Shown one piece after another: positions 32,398 through 45,226 of a stretch of DNA of 64,000 bases (position 1 is its first letter; each line of letters starts with the position of its first letter). Both the position numbers and the translations under genes were made by a program. Below the pieces are notes generated by a model, which was given only the letters and a program-made list of their open reading frames with translations, had not been told where the DNA came from and made no database searches. The DNA lies in assembly GCA_037576195.1 (NCBI GenBank), contig CM075102.1, positions 14,752,745 through 14,816,744 of the forward strand. Direction: 5' to 3'. The stretch comes from Phytoseiulus persimilis (lineage: Eukaryota > Arthropoda > Arachnida > Mesostigmata > Phytoseiidae).

Positions 32398-34140
32398 GTG
32401 ATGGGATACAGTTCTTTCCGGTCTGTCAGAAACGAACGGGTGGTGGAGCGCCTCCCAGAGTTCATGGGTGGTGGTGACCAGAGGCGCCACGTCTACAACG
32501 GGTTAGACCACAAAAACAGCAACTGATTGTCTATAAATTCCGTCTCCTGCTAAACAGCTCCTCTTGTAGGGCTCCGTCGAATGACTTCGCTTGAGTTAGT
32601 TAGCTTGCTTGCTCGGTCGACGAGGCTTCCGCTGCCGGAGCATTGCAATCCTTTGCTTCTCTGTTGGGCTCGGCGGGAGTAACCGGTCGGCAGTCCACCG
32701 GATGCCTTCAAGACAGAACAACACTTCGACTTCCGTTCGGTGACCCAATGGACACTTCGTAACCCAGCCCTTCGGGGTGACCCCGTGAAATCCTGGGAGT
32801 CTTTTCTGCGGCCACGGCTGCCGGAACACCGGATGCTGCGTCGTAGTCCACACTTCGCTGACGACAAAATGCGATCGAGCTGATTGCATATCTCATCATC
32901 TGAAATACAACTATGCTTCAATAGAGTAGATCGCGACGATACGAAGAGTGAAACAACGATTCCCTACCAGGGGATGCGTGGGGACTTTCTTGAGTACGGC
33001 CGTTCTCTCCGGATAGTTTTCGATGCTCCTCGTTGTAGGGCATTCATCGTTTTTTCACTTTTTCGGTGGAACTCTCGATACTTGCCGAGCTCCCTGTGGA
33101 TCGGACGTGGGACAGCTCGCCCGTTTCCATTTCGTGAGAGCTGATCGGGAACCGCCCTATGCATGGCATGAGTTGCAATTTTCGGGGTTCGACATCGATG
33201 CAGAGACACTCACCCGGAAGGACAGTATTTGCAACAACCTCATCGAATCCCTTCCTCCTTCACTCAAAATGTCCTCCCTGGTGGGGGTGACCTCCAGCTG
33301 GACAAGGCTTTCAAATTCCAGCTCTGCCCACGGTCTTGCAGGTGTCCCCACGTGCGAGTCAATTCTTCCAATCAGTGACGATGACCCGTCGAGCTCTGAA
33401 AGATGCTCAAGGCTCTGAGGGAGGGAATGTGGGAAACGGAATTCGGGCTTGGCTTCAGGGTTCCGCGAAGAACCTTCGACGAGTGGGTACCGTGGATGGG
33501 TTAAGTTGGACTGACTGACCAGATGTGACTATCGACGGACATGCCACAGATGGTCCTCCTACCTACAAAAAACAACGACGACCTCTGGGACGAGCGAATC
33601 GAAAACGGCGAAGGAGCATCATCGCTAGGAACGCGCACACAAACCAAAGCCGGATTGCTCCGGCTTCAAATTTTCGGCCGATTCGTGTGCTCCCCTCCCC
33701 GCGCGGCTGACTGGCTCGCCGGACACGACGTCGAATGGAATTGAGAAGAGTGGGAGTATTGAATTAAGCAGCAAAACGCCGGCGTACACTTTGGAACGGA
33801 TTATCCTCATCATCGTCGTCGTCGGCGATATTCGGATTGTGCTAAAGACACACTCGTCTACCGTTGGTCGTTGGCATGACGCGAGACAGGAACAATTCCG
33901 TGAGCAGAAGGGAACGATCCATGAGGGAGCATTGGTGGTGGACAACTCGGTCTGTCGCCGGCCGGTCAGCATAGCTTTCAGTCAAAGTAGGATCTGTCGG
34001 AGGATCGCTAGTTAGTCGGACTCAGTCGAGTTGAGCCCGAGGCGCGGGAGTATGGCCACGACGACGACGGCGCCCATAAGTTGATTACGGTTGAGTCACA
34101 GGCAAAAGCACAAGAGTTAAGGCATTGTTTGGCGCGATAT

Positions 34141-34434
34141 TTATTGCTGCGAGTTTTTATGTCGATCCTCTTCTTCGTCGTCGGTTCCTTCTTTGCCTAA
34201 CCAGCCAAGCAAGTAGGCGATCGAGCAAGCTCCCCTTTTTCTCCATTTCCCCCATTCTGGTGTAGGCGACGGTGTAGTGGTCGTCGCTGGCACACCTTCC
34301 ACTCGGTCTGGCGCCACCCCCGATTCCTCGTTCGTTGCGCGCATCGCCAGCCACCGGTATCCCGTGCGCTGCGAAGTTCCAGCGCACGGTCGGAAGCTGA
34401 GCGACCCGCTGGGCACCCATCGCCCATTTTTCAT
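34141..34434 (-). CDS. possible small gene or terminal exon with stop overlapping a poly(A) signal
   Basis: An ATG frame of 97 codons on the minus strand ends with an acidic tail (EGTDDEEEDRHKNSQQ). Its TAA lies inside AATAAA (plus-strand TTTATT at 34140-34145). Two other frames here are also open, one ending in a basic helix, so which frame is read is unclear. Confidence 0.22.
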   Translation of the reverse strand: MKNGRWVPSGSLSFRPCAGTSQRTGYRWLAMRATNEESGVAPDRVEGVPATTTTPSPTPEWGKWRKRGACSIAYLLGWLGKEGTDDEEEDRHKNSQQ

Positions 34435-35202
34435 CTGCTTGTTGTAGTCTAGCTCATCTGTCTCGGGGAGGAATCGGCCAACAGGATGGATGCACAGACA
34501 AATTCATAGACACTCGTTCGGATAGACATTTAATCCGGACTCACTCACTCACACACATACGCGAAAGCGTGTAATTGTACCGGGCCCGCCAGTCGGAGCG
34601 AGCGGACCCGCGAGCAAGCCGAGGTATCATTGTGCTGAACTACGACCTTTCGAAACGCGAGAGTGAAAAATTCCCGTCGGAATCGTTCCGGCCTCCGAAG
34701 ATCATCATGACAACCCCAACTAACTGAGCTGCGCACGAAGCAGCCACTGGTCGAACTTGCGAACCGACCGAAGACAGTTGAAGACCCGCCACCCGAGGAT
34801 GCGCCGACCGACGTACGGATCCACGAAAAGCGAAGCATCGTACGAACAGAAAAGCATGAAAGCAGACGAGCAAAGGCTGATCAGCAATGATTCGTTGCTA
34901 GTTCTATCCATCACAATTTTAGATCCGTAAACATGACTCGTATCTCCAATTATTATCATTGGCAGAAGAGTAGACCGGCGAACAGACCAACCAGTCCGTC
35001 AGCCAAGGCTCCGGTGTGATGCGCTTTTTCGGTTTTTCCACTCTCGGCTGGTGGCTACGGCCAGCGCCAGAACCCGAGCGCAGAATCTTCTTCTGATTTC
35101 ATCGCCACGGGGAAGGGAGGCAGGAACACGACTGTTCTCGGGCAGCTTTTGGCGACCGACGAAAAACAATGCTCAAACAACTTTCGGGATGCGCGTTCGC
35201 AA

Positions 35203-35224
35203 CTTCTTCTTCTTCTTCTTCTTT
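35203..35224 (+). repeat. CTT microsatellite
   Basis: About seven CTT units. In one plus frame they give a Ser run. They could equally be the pyrimidine tract of an intron. Confidence 0.85.
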
Positions 35225-35899
35225 CTTTCCGTTCTCCATGGTCGTGTCTGCTGTTTCCCCTGGCTGTGTGCCTTCGCATCGATTGGACGCGAAGTCCGAG
35301 TTCTGGGAATGGGCGAATTATTCCAAACGTAACATCGCACGACCGCCGAAAGAGAGGTTTTTCAGCATCGCATGGAACTTGAACGATCGGAACATTCGCA
35401 ATCGTCATCTTCATTGTTCGTTGGCCATCCTCGCCGAACGAGACCAGCGGGCACGGATCATGAAAATAACCAGAGGCTCTCGAGTCCCGAGGACAATAAA
35501 AGTAAAAAGGCTCTACGTGGTTCGTGGCGACCATTGTCTATCACGATCCGTCTCCGAGTTGAATAAATCAATTGGCTCGTCAAATCGGGAGATATGGCGA
35601 CTCTGACAGGTCAGCCAAGCGGCTCAGGAGCGGGCTGTACACCCAAGGGCAATTACATCGATCCGATTTTAAACCATCTAGGCCTTCGCAGGCGGGGGCA
35701 AGCCGGCTGGCTGACGTGAGCCGCGGCTCTCGGCAATTGACAGTGTCCTTTACAAGGGATTGACACTCCTCGTAATTATCCTGTTCTATGCTGCAGTACA
35801 ACAATTGATCCGACGAAGGTACAAATCTTCATTCTCGAGCCGAGGAACCCGATCGATGTCGCGAACTTACGCGCCGAGGCGACGTCGAGCGAGCCTGAC

Positions 35900-36090
35900 C
35901 TGGAGAAGGATCTCGAGAGTCATTCCGAATGGCTCCGTTGTCAGCTTCTCCTTCTCCCGCCCCGATGCTTCTCCCCACTTCCTTTGAAGTTCCTGAATCC
36001 TTGTCGGTCCTCGATTTTCCTGTTGAGCGCGCACCGCATGATAGCGTATCGCATGATAGATGTTGTTCGCCGTCGGATCGAAAATTGGTC
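35900..36090 (-). CDS. possible minus-strand internal exon
   Basis: On the minus strand an open frame runs from an acceptor-like CTTCGAG to a CAG|GTCAGG donor in phase 0. The product (PIFDPTANNIYHAIRYHAV, then a charged helix ending LEILLQ) is protein-like. Other frames on both strands are also open for 170-180 codons, so this is a weak call. Confidence 0.18.
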
Positions 36091-37227
36091 CTCGAAGTCC
36101 AGAGAATCCGAGAGCGAGACGGGGCAATAAGGAGCCCGTCCGGCTTGGTTGTCGGAGGCGACGGAGCAGCGATCCGGGGGCTCACTTCCTCAGGAAGTCC
36201 TGAAACGGCTTCAAGGAGCGGGGCAACAAAAACCATCCATCGTTCCATCCAAGCAGGCAGGCAGGCAAGCACTCGACCCTCCCCTGACTCCTGTTCACCG
36301 GTTCCTGTACAACATAAAACTTCCTCCTTCCACAAAAACTGCATAATGCTCGCAACTATCCGCCCACCTCGAAGTGCCGTTGAAAATGATGGACTCGAGC
36401 CAAAACACGCGGAGAAGTTCTGTGTTAATGTCGTTGTTTCCCACGTAATCCTGGAAGATTCAGGGCCTGGATAGTCCTCCGAACACGGGTCGCCGCCAGC
36501 TATTTTTCGAGCGCAAGTCGTGAACCAGGGCTGAATTTCAGCCGCCCCGCAACGGTTTTGAAACAGCGCATCGGATCTGCTGAGTCTCCGTCACCGTTCC
36601 ATCGGGTACGCACGAGTTGTGCCGTAGTGGTCTCGTGCTGTTCCGATTCTCGCGAGATGAATGGCATTCGAATCGATGTTAATGAACACTTTTATTTTAA
36701 TACTGCTAAATGATTTGGGCGACGACACCGCCAGCTGATAACGGACAGGGCTTCGTCGAGCATGCACCAGAAGATGGCAGGCGCAAAGACAAATCGTGAT
36801 GAGAGAAAAGGAGAAGTTCACACTCCTAACGACTGGTAGATCTTCTGCCGGCACAAAATGCAAACTCGGAAGATCATCGTTCAGTCGGGAAGATAAATGA
36901 ACCAAGTGATGGACCGGCATGAACCGATAGAGAAGCGGCGGAGATGTTTCATCCGAGGGTGCGGGACGGTTGACGCATGTTTTCGCGTGCGAACGAATCT
37001 TGTTGATCTGCAGCCTCTTTAGTTCGTGCCTGTCCGTAATCCTTTTCCCGGAGTCTGTCCCTCTTCTGTTTCTATTTCGAAGTCAGCGAGCGCGATCGGA
37101 TGAGTCGAAGAGCACTTCCGTCGCATCGAGTACGATTCTGATCACCGTCCAGCGATCTCGTACAGTTCCTGGATGCGAAGCAGTGACTCTGGTTGGGCAC
37201 CCAAAGCTCGAATGCGTCTTTTTCCGA

Positions 37228-37258
37228 AAGCGAGGGAGCTAGCGAGCGAGCGAGCGAA
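37228..37258 (+). repeat. GAGC-type short tandem repeat
   Basis: Imperfect GAGC units. A similar short run is at 8424-8438. Confidence 0.7.
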
Positions 37259-40200
37259 AACAGAGCGGCCGACGGATCGAGCCAGCCAGACAGGCCGCTC
37301 CGCTGCAGGAGCATTTGGAATGTAACGACACTATTAGTAGGCCATACGACTTTATTACGTCAAAATGTCACGTCATCGTCAGTTGCGAAGGCGGCGATGA
37401 CTCTGGTATCTGGTGGCAACCGCAGCAGCAACCATGGGCACCTCGACTGCCAGAAACAGCGGCGACATTTGGTGGATTTAAGTGGTGCTACGGTTGGCGA
37501 CGAGACGAACCATCCCACATCACCTGCTTTCAGAGGTATTTCCGCTCGTTCGGGTCGCCATTGTAGAGCGGTCGAAGTTTCGTAAGGCCTCGATGAGAAT
37601 CGACGGAGCGAATGCGTATTCCCGACCGCTCCTTGAGTCTCGATGTCAATATGATGGGAAACTGATGCGTGCCTCGGTGGAAGCCGCCGTTTATGTTGGA
37701 ATTCAGCATGAGATCCAGCAAGGTTTCCCGCGGATCTCCCTTTTCCGTGATGAGGTTGAAGATCCATTTCCAGTTCTCAGGGAGTTTTTGAGAGTTCAGC
37801 GGTGGCCCGATCTTGGGATGTTCAAGTCTGAGCTCGAGTGGAGCGAGATTTGACGGGTGAGATTAGCAATGGTGGAAGGAACAATCGATGATCAACTCCA
37901 TGGAGAGCTTGAAGGACACTCAGATAGACTAATTGACAGCCCGGTGGAAAATCAGGCAGTCGAATACATTATCGCTTTTATCCGTCGCAGCATGCGTGCG
38001 TTTCAGAACGTCTCAATGAGGTGGATTTTATTCAAAGAAGAACAAAAAAAAAAAAACAGAGCAGCGCCAAGTCAATTAGACGTTGACAACAGCGACGTCG
38101 ACGACCACATAAAAATCTCCTTTTCGTCCCTTTCTCGTTCTGATTACTCCGGTGTGATCGTCGTCGTTGTTGATACTATTGAAGTCGCCAAGTAGTCTAT
38201 CTGCGCTCTGTACCGTCTCCCTATCTGTCGCACAGGGGGATTTCAACGCGCGGACGGCAATTTTAACTTTGCAAATTCAGCCACCATCTGTGAACTGCCG
38301 CAGGCGATGTTCGGAACGTCCGAATCTATCTATGACTGTACGCTGGTTCTGACTGACCGCTTTACCGTTCGCCCGTTCGTCCACGGTTGTCCCCGCGCTG
38401 GTCGCGGCTGAACCGCCGTCGTCGCTCCCGACGTCCACACTACGAACAAGTGGAGGAGATCGTATCGTAAACACGATCATCACCACCGACTTCATCATCC
38501 AGTTCACCGGAATCGCTAAGAGCGTTACCGCCGGACGCGACAGCGCTCAACGTAATAGTGAGAACAAACGCTCGAAACATTTCGTTTTAATTGTTCCCGA
38601 TGGTGGATTCTCCTTGGCTTGCATTCTAGTTCCCGCCTGAATTAAGAAACGACTCTGATCAGTTTAAAATTGCTTTGTCCTTGATCGCCTCGTCGTCGGC
38701 GGCAGCGGCCAGTTCTGTGCCATGAGAAACCCAATAGTTCTGCGGTGATTCATTAGCTTCGACGAACTGGAGCCAACTCACCCGAAAGCACGTCCGCCGT
38801 AAGAGAATTTTTTCAATGAAGTTGAAACGGAGATTCGGCGCAGAGCGCCAAACGTTTCTGATGCGCGAAGTCAGCGCGACTGGTCACGATTTAGGTCCTG
38901 GAAATCCTTCCCGCCGAGAGAATATGCGGAGCAATATCGAAACCAGCTTAGTACGATCGATAAAATCTGAACCAGATAGAATGTAGTCGTCCGAAAACAA
39001 CAGGGTCCTAATGGTGTTTTCCTGATCGATCGATCAGTATTACTTGACCACAGTTTGACGTTGACGATCACGTAAAGTTAGCTGAAGTTGCAAAGCCCGT
39101 TTGTCAGTTGCACAGAGGCCGCAGGATACCACTCTGGAGCAATTTCCACCGGCTCTCGTATTATGAACCGGCCGTGATTCGTCGGATCGACTTGCCTACA
39201 TCCATCCCGCCGTCCGATAGGCTCATTAATGAACATACATCGCCGCTGTCTTTCTGTTCATTTCACTTGGCTAATGACAAATAAATGAGCCGTCCGTTTC
39301 ATTGCTTCCCAGTCTGCTCTGAGCTGACGCTTAGCCTCCCTGGATCAGATTTGATTCAAGACCGACGAGAACCAACCATTCAGAACGGGACCCAGACCGC
39401 CATCCGGTCTTTGCTTGCGCGGCACAGGGTTGAAACCAGAGAGAGAAACGATCAACGACCCGGGTCCGATCTCCGAGTATGAGCATCTCGGATTAATTGT
39501 CACCCGCCATATTCGAGCTGTATCTGATGTGAACGCGGGAAAGCGCTCGCACGTCGCGATGCCTCAAAATTGTGCCTCGTCAGGCATCCAGCTCGACCAA
39601 AAAAGTGATCATCGGCGGAAGGAGACTCTAGGTGCTACAGGAACTCCGAACGCGACCACGCAAACCTCACAAATTATGATTTCTCCACATCGGTTTGTGC
39701 CTGAACAATCAGATTTACGGGGCGCGCCCCACTTGGAGGATGTATTATCACCTCATGTCTACCGGTGAAGAGTGTAATCAAGACAATGCGTCTCTAGAGG
39801 TTCGTATCTTCGATGTTACATTTGAGTTTTCCGCGCTCGTCGTGATGTGGCATCGACAGGTAACCGCGATCGATTCAAACGGAGCCGGAGGCATCTATCG
39901 AGTTGCCCAAGTATCTCTCGCCGTTTCAGTCCTCACGCAGCGCTCAGTGTCGCAGATGATAGATGGAGAGTGCGTCCAACGACTTCAAGTGATTTCGAGG
40001 ACTAATCACCCTCGTTAGGTTACTGGCCACTCCGAATCGTCGACGACGATGTCGTAGTTGAAATCCGCTGTAGCTGTCAGCGAATGAGGAGACAGTTAAC
40101 GATTCGATTGTTCGATAACGCGGATCCCTCCCGCAGACTCACGCGTTTCTCCTTCCTGATCGGCGAGAATCGCATCGGATGGATCGCGTGTCGGGCCGTC

Positions 40201-42190
40201 GAAAAATCAGATCGAAGGAATCAAAGTTGCCGGAGCAGCAGCGGGAAAACACCAGAAGAAAAAAATAACAGAAAAAGAAGGAGGGCGAGTGATGACGGCG
40301 ATGCTAATGATGATGATGAAGACCAATGCGGGGACCTCCGCCGATTCGCATTCTGTTCGTCAACGGCTGCTTCTTCCCTCCGCTGCCGCTCTTGATCTGC
40401 TCGTTCTGTTTCGCTCTCTCGCTCGTACTTCGGACAATTAAGACATTTCGAACAACATTCGTCCACCAAACGAACCACACAGTGGTTGCGTCGATGGCTT
40501 GTCGATTCACGGCTCCGCTCTGTCAGTCGATCGAATGGAGCGACCGTCGGTCTCGCGATAGGAGACCGAGCAGCGATCCTGGTCCTGGGCAGAGTACCCC
40601 TCCGGCTTGAAATCACCTTCCAGGACCAGCTTGCTCCTGTCGTCGCCGACGACGAAGCTCAAGCTGCTTTGCCTGCGTCGTTATTCGCCGCGCCGTCAGC
40701 GCGCTTTAATCCCTACTTATTGGAAGATATGGTGGCTCCGAGGTGATGTTCCTCGCTCGCTTGTCAATACTTTGTAGGGTGTGTATCCCACACAGAGATG
40801 AATTCCACATAAATCTGATCAGAGGTACCGTTGAAGGCGCTGCGGGAACGAGTGAATTCCTCTGAACTTCATTCAAGAACAGCTCAAGATCAAGAGTTCG
40901 ACCGCGGGGCCACGTACAGAAAAGGGAAGAGGCACTTCCAAGCGCTGTACTGCTCGAGCCTCTCTGGACACAGAAAGAAAAATACTTCTGACGATTAGAA
41001 TTATTCGAAAATGATTGCAGAAGTCGCCGCAAGCGAATCGAAGAACGGAAAACGAAACTCCTATTTAGTACATTTATGTGGAGAGGAAGACAGAAAAAAG
41101 ATCCGTGCGGCTCAGCAGACAGTCAGATGGAAAGACACACAGATTCACTGACTGACCAACGCAACCGACTGTACAGCTAGCGGGAGTCGGATCGGTTGCC
41201 AGAGTGAAAAGTTGAGAAAACTCCGATGAGACGATGAGTTAGTCTTCAGATATCGGACAGAGTTCTCCACCATCCCTTGAATGTCTTGTTATGAACAGTT
41301 TTTTCGGGAACAGTAAGGATGAGACCATTCAAAACCATGAGCCTTGAGAGGTGGGTTCGAAGAGGCAGATTTCTCGCCATGAGGTTGGGAGCCGACTCGC
41401 GAGGCAGCGCAGGGAAGATGGAAGGTCCTCTGGTGCTTCGACGTAGGGAAGCTGCTGAGGAGAACAGCTCGCCAATCAAGCTAATCGAATATCGAAATAC
41501 CTCGTATAGCATGCAGATTCCGATAGAAATCTGCTCGGTTCGTGCATTAACGCCAGCTTTTCGTGGTGAACGATTCTTCGCTGCTGACAGTGAACGGCTG
41601 CGTGGGCGAGAGCGATGCGTGGCTGGAGCTCCTTTTGTTTATTCGCGGCTCTGGGAGGGAATCTGACGGAAAAACGAGGAATACAGGAAAAAAATGGCAC
41701 TCGCGGACACGAGCTAATACAGTACATCCTCCGGAAGCGTTCCTTCGGCTGACTCAGGGAACGAAGCCGTTCAGCCCTAAAACAGCAGAGAAAGCGAGTC
41801 AAAGACAAAGCGCCACATCAGTCGTGGTTCTCTCGAGCAGCTCGCGATGAATTATGTCGACGTTCAGGCTCACTCTCAGGAACGTTTGGAGCGTGTCGAC
41901 CGCGACGCGTTGGGAGCGGGACCGAGCGACGCCGCCGTTGGAGAAGATTGTTCTTGATTCAATCTCAACAAAGTTACAAGTGGCTCAATCAATTGACAGC
42001 AATCCCGTCTTGAACACAACTCGCTCACTCAGATTTCTTCCAGTCGGTCGGTCGACTCTTCATCAAACTGAGGCGAGATTGGTCTGACCGTTCCACTGAC
42101 TGGGCTGCTTAGCCGTCTATCCGGAGAGCTGGTGCTGGCGGTGTTCGCGGAGCAGCGGACGTTGTTGACGTTGGCGCCGTCCAAAGAGCG

Positions 42191-42229
42191 CTGACGCGTG
42201 ACGTAAGACTTCACACACAGATCGGCGAG
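42191..42229 (+). promoter_or_regulatory. copy of the zinc-finger leader splice-donor neighbourhood
   Basis: CTGACGCGTGACG followed a few bases later by GACTTCACACACAGA. The same two blocks, in the same order, occur at 19792-19828. Here the donor would be GTAAGA at 42203. It may mark another non-coding leader exon. Confidence 0.45.
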
Positions 42230-44541
42230 CAGTCTGGCGGACGCACGGACGGACCTCCGTATGTACTGCGCGTGCGCTGGTTGCGCCGCCTAAAGTCCGC
42301 CTATTTAGTTTAAACCACGCTTTTAAACCACACCTCGAAACTGTTTATGCGCCAGACGAATTTTACGCGAGCGCTTGCTTCAAACCGGGAACGAACTACA
42401 TCGAATCCAGGAGGTGGTATTGTCCGAATCCTCACTGTACGCCCCTGCTCTGAATTCCAGGACCTCGTTGTTTCGATTTCTACCATGATCTTCGGGAGTC
42501 AGTAGGGGCGATTTTTCATTCTTCCTTCGAACCCTCAATGCTTCACGCTCACTAGCGTATTCCTCTCTCTAACAAAACTGGAGTCACGAATTTTCAATCC
42601 GCGATAAATCAGGGAACTCCAGATCGTCGTCGGCAGAGCATAAAAGTAGAGAAAATAGTTATTGACCGCTGCTGCATGAATTTAATTATTCATCAGTCAC
42701 TATTTAATTATCAGCGAGTCGCTCAATAATGCACACATCGCTCTCTTCGTTCCCTATCGTTGGTTGAGGGGCTCCCTTCTTCTTCTTCTTCTCCTCCTCT
42801 GGAAAGGGACGAAATCACCCTCAGTTGACTGCGCCTGCTTTTTGTCTCATTTGGAACTCTCTCGGTCCGGGCCTTCGTGTGTTTTCTCTCCGTTTGGAGT
42901 CTGTCTACTTCTTTTGTCGGTCGCTTCTTGCTCTCGCTTCTCCCCAAATGTCTCCCCCGCCATCTCGGATGTCTCGAGTAAACGGAAGGAGCACGGTCAG
43001 GCGTCTCCTCAAATGACTTGAAGCTCTTTTCGTTGATGGGACAGCGATTGGGACTCGGTAGAGCTCAGCAAAGCTTGGCGGGAAAGCGATTGCCTTTTCT
43101 TCAGGAGGACCGAAAGGCATCAAGGAGAGGTGAATAGACATTGGTCTGATGGTGAACGAAGGCAGGAGAAAAGAAAGCAAACGACCCCCGGAATCCAAGC
43201 AGTGTAGCAGAACGAATGAACTTTCGGGCTCCGGAACTCGGACTCGAAGCTAGAAAATCCGCAGGATCATCCTCAAGACAACGATTGAGCGCCATCGGGG
43301 ACACGAGTGGTTCGAATGCGTTCATCCTGAAATCAGGGGCGACTCGACTTCCCAACGCGGCTCGAGATGAAAAATTTGTTCAGGAGCGTTGTACGTGTCA
43401 CCATCGTACACGAACAGGGAAGCTTCGGAGTGTGCTCGAGAAACGCTGTTTATAAAGCGGTTGGTCGCACACCCGCCCGCCCGCTTGCTCGGTCTGAAAA
43501 GCCATTCATTAGGGCGTATTAGGGCCCGCGAGCGAGGAAGCTGCTACGCACGCAGGCGAGCGGCGGGTGCGCGAGGATCCGGGGGGAAAGCCTTTCCGTT
43601 AGCGCCCCTTCGGCCAGTGCAAACTCGTCCCCCTTTGTCGCCGCTGCAGTAAACTGTTGGTCCCTAAGCACGAAGTCAAGTTGACACCAGCAGCTAAAAC
43701 CTATAAATTACATCGGGCCAGGGCTGGGACGTTTTACTGTCCGCGCCGTTTCTTTTGGTTCGCGTCGGACGAGGAATCCTCGCTCGCTCGGGATGCTCGT
43801 TCGGTCCCGGTGTCATCGCGACGATCCCGAGACCCGGCCGGCGGTGTGTCGACGAGCAGCAATCGGTTTGCTGTATCCGAGGCGGTCTCTTGAGAAGTTC
43901 ACACAGTAAAAAGAATCACAGGACGTTATTCCGATGCGCGCTCACGGACGCTTCGGATTCTTTTCTGCAGCGATTTCGATTGTGCGACTTCTGCTCGTTG
44001 GCTGATTGACTGCCGATCCGTCAGATTCGACGTCCGGTCGTGGATTCGACAAGGCGGAGTCAATCGACGAGCCGTTCCAGCAATCCCTGAGACCGTCTCT
44101 CTGGCCTCGTCGACAATCGCGACAGGAGAGTCGGAATCAAGTCCAGCAGCTAGAAACACCAATGGTGCGCTGCGAAAGCGAAGAGCGAAACGCTGAACGC
44201 AGACAACGGTGACACAAAATCACATAAAATATCTCGATGCTGCGTCTGATCTGATCCAATCACGGCAGAACGTAGTCATTCCTAATGATTCGGAAGTATC
44301 TTGACATCCTTGGATCGGCTCAGATACGCGCTTGCCGACCATGAATACTTCCACAAATACTCCGTTCAAAGTAGACAATCGTTCGTTCAGACATTTTACT
44401 TCACACACCGCATGCTCGGAGCCGGCGGTTGACGTTGATGCCGAACAGCCTTGATCCCGAATGGCAATATGGAAATTCCGTAGGAAATGATAATATCCGC
44501 ATGTGATCCACTTTCATCCATCCATCGAGATCCTCAATCAG

Positions 44542-44765
44542 AACAGATAATCATGAATTCGGAAAGAGAGGGCCTACAGGGTGAACAGTCTAAATTCGCT
44601 CCAGCTGATTCAGACGAAAATATTCGGCTTGGTCATGAACTGCTTACTCTTAGTGTAGCAAAATATCGGTCCGAATACCCAAATCTGCTCTTAATGAAGT
44701 GGCTCAACGACTTGAAGATGAACTTCAGATCTATTTTAAGGGAGGCTTCCGGAATTTTCCGCCAG
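44542..44765 (+). CDS. possible exon ending at a consensus CAG|GTGAGC donor
   Basis: The acceptor (pyrimidine-rich, ending CAATCAG) is at 44541 and the donor at 44766. One frame across the exon is open in phase 0 and would read MNSEREGLQGEQSKF and on to SILREASGIFRQ. A second frame entered from an acceptor at 44656 is also protein-like, so the frame is uncertain. An AATAAA at 45058-45063 could end such a gene. No family was recognised. Confidence 0.22.
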
Positions 44766-45226
44766 GTGAGCATCAATCTTCCAAGCACAGCCGTGGACCT
44801 CGGATTGCAATGGAGCAGAAACCGCGGACGATCCATCCACCGACGGAAATTAGAATATTTGGAATTATAGTCTTGGGTTGTTTAATCTCCAGTCCCCAAA
44901 TGAAGCAATCGGAATTTTTCGAGCTCATTCTCTGAGTCTCTTTTACCCACGTGAAGAATCACGGCGGTGCCGTGTGGTACGTCCTCCCCATGCATGACAC
45001 TCCGATGCCAGACCATGAAAAAAACATCCGAACATCATCGGAGCGTACTCGTGGAACAATAAAGAATCAACTCAATTGGATCTAGCCATCACGGTCTCAA
45101 AGGCGCTCTTTGAACTGATTATGTCGAGCGCCAAGACTGTTCTCGCAGAGTTCGAAATGGAGAACAAGTTCGAGAGTGTTGTGGGTGGTTCATTTTAGCC
45201 GGTTGAGGCGACTTTAAAAAGCTTCT

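Larger units (their letters stand above)
30290..35899. other. sparse region with isolated exon candidates
   Basis: Besides the separately listed candidates, 35.05-35.61 kb has a 145-codon plus frame and a 159-codon minus frame aligned codon to codon. Nothing else is recognisable. AATAAA occurs at 35495 but is not clearly used. Confidence 0.35.
36091..44541. other. no confident gene
   Basis: Frames up to about 130 codons on both strands, none with a recognisable domain. A minus frame at 42029-42214 is Ser/Pro/Asp-rich and overlaps the repeated donor motif at 42.2 kb. A CTT-rich tract lies at 42779-42805. Confidence 0.35.
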
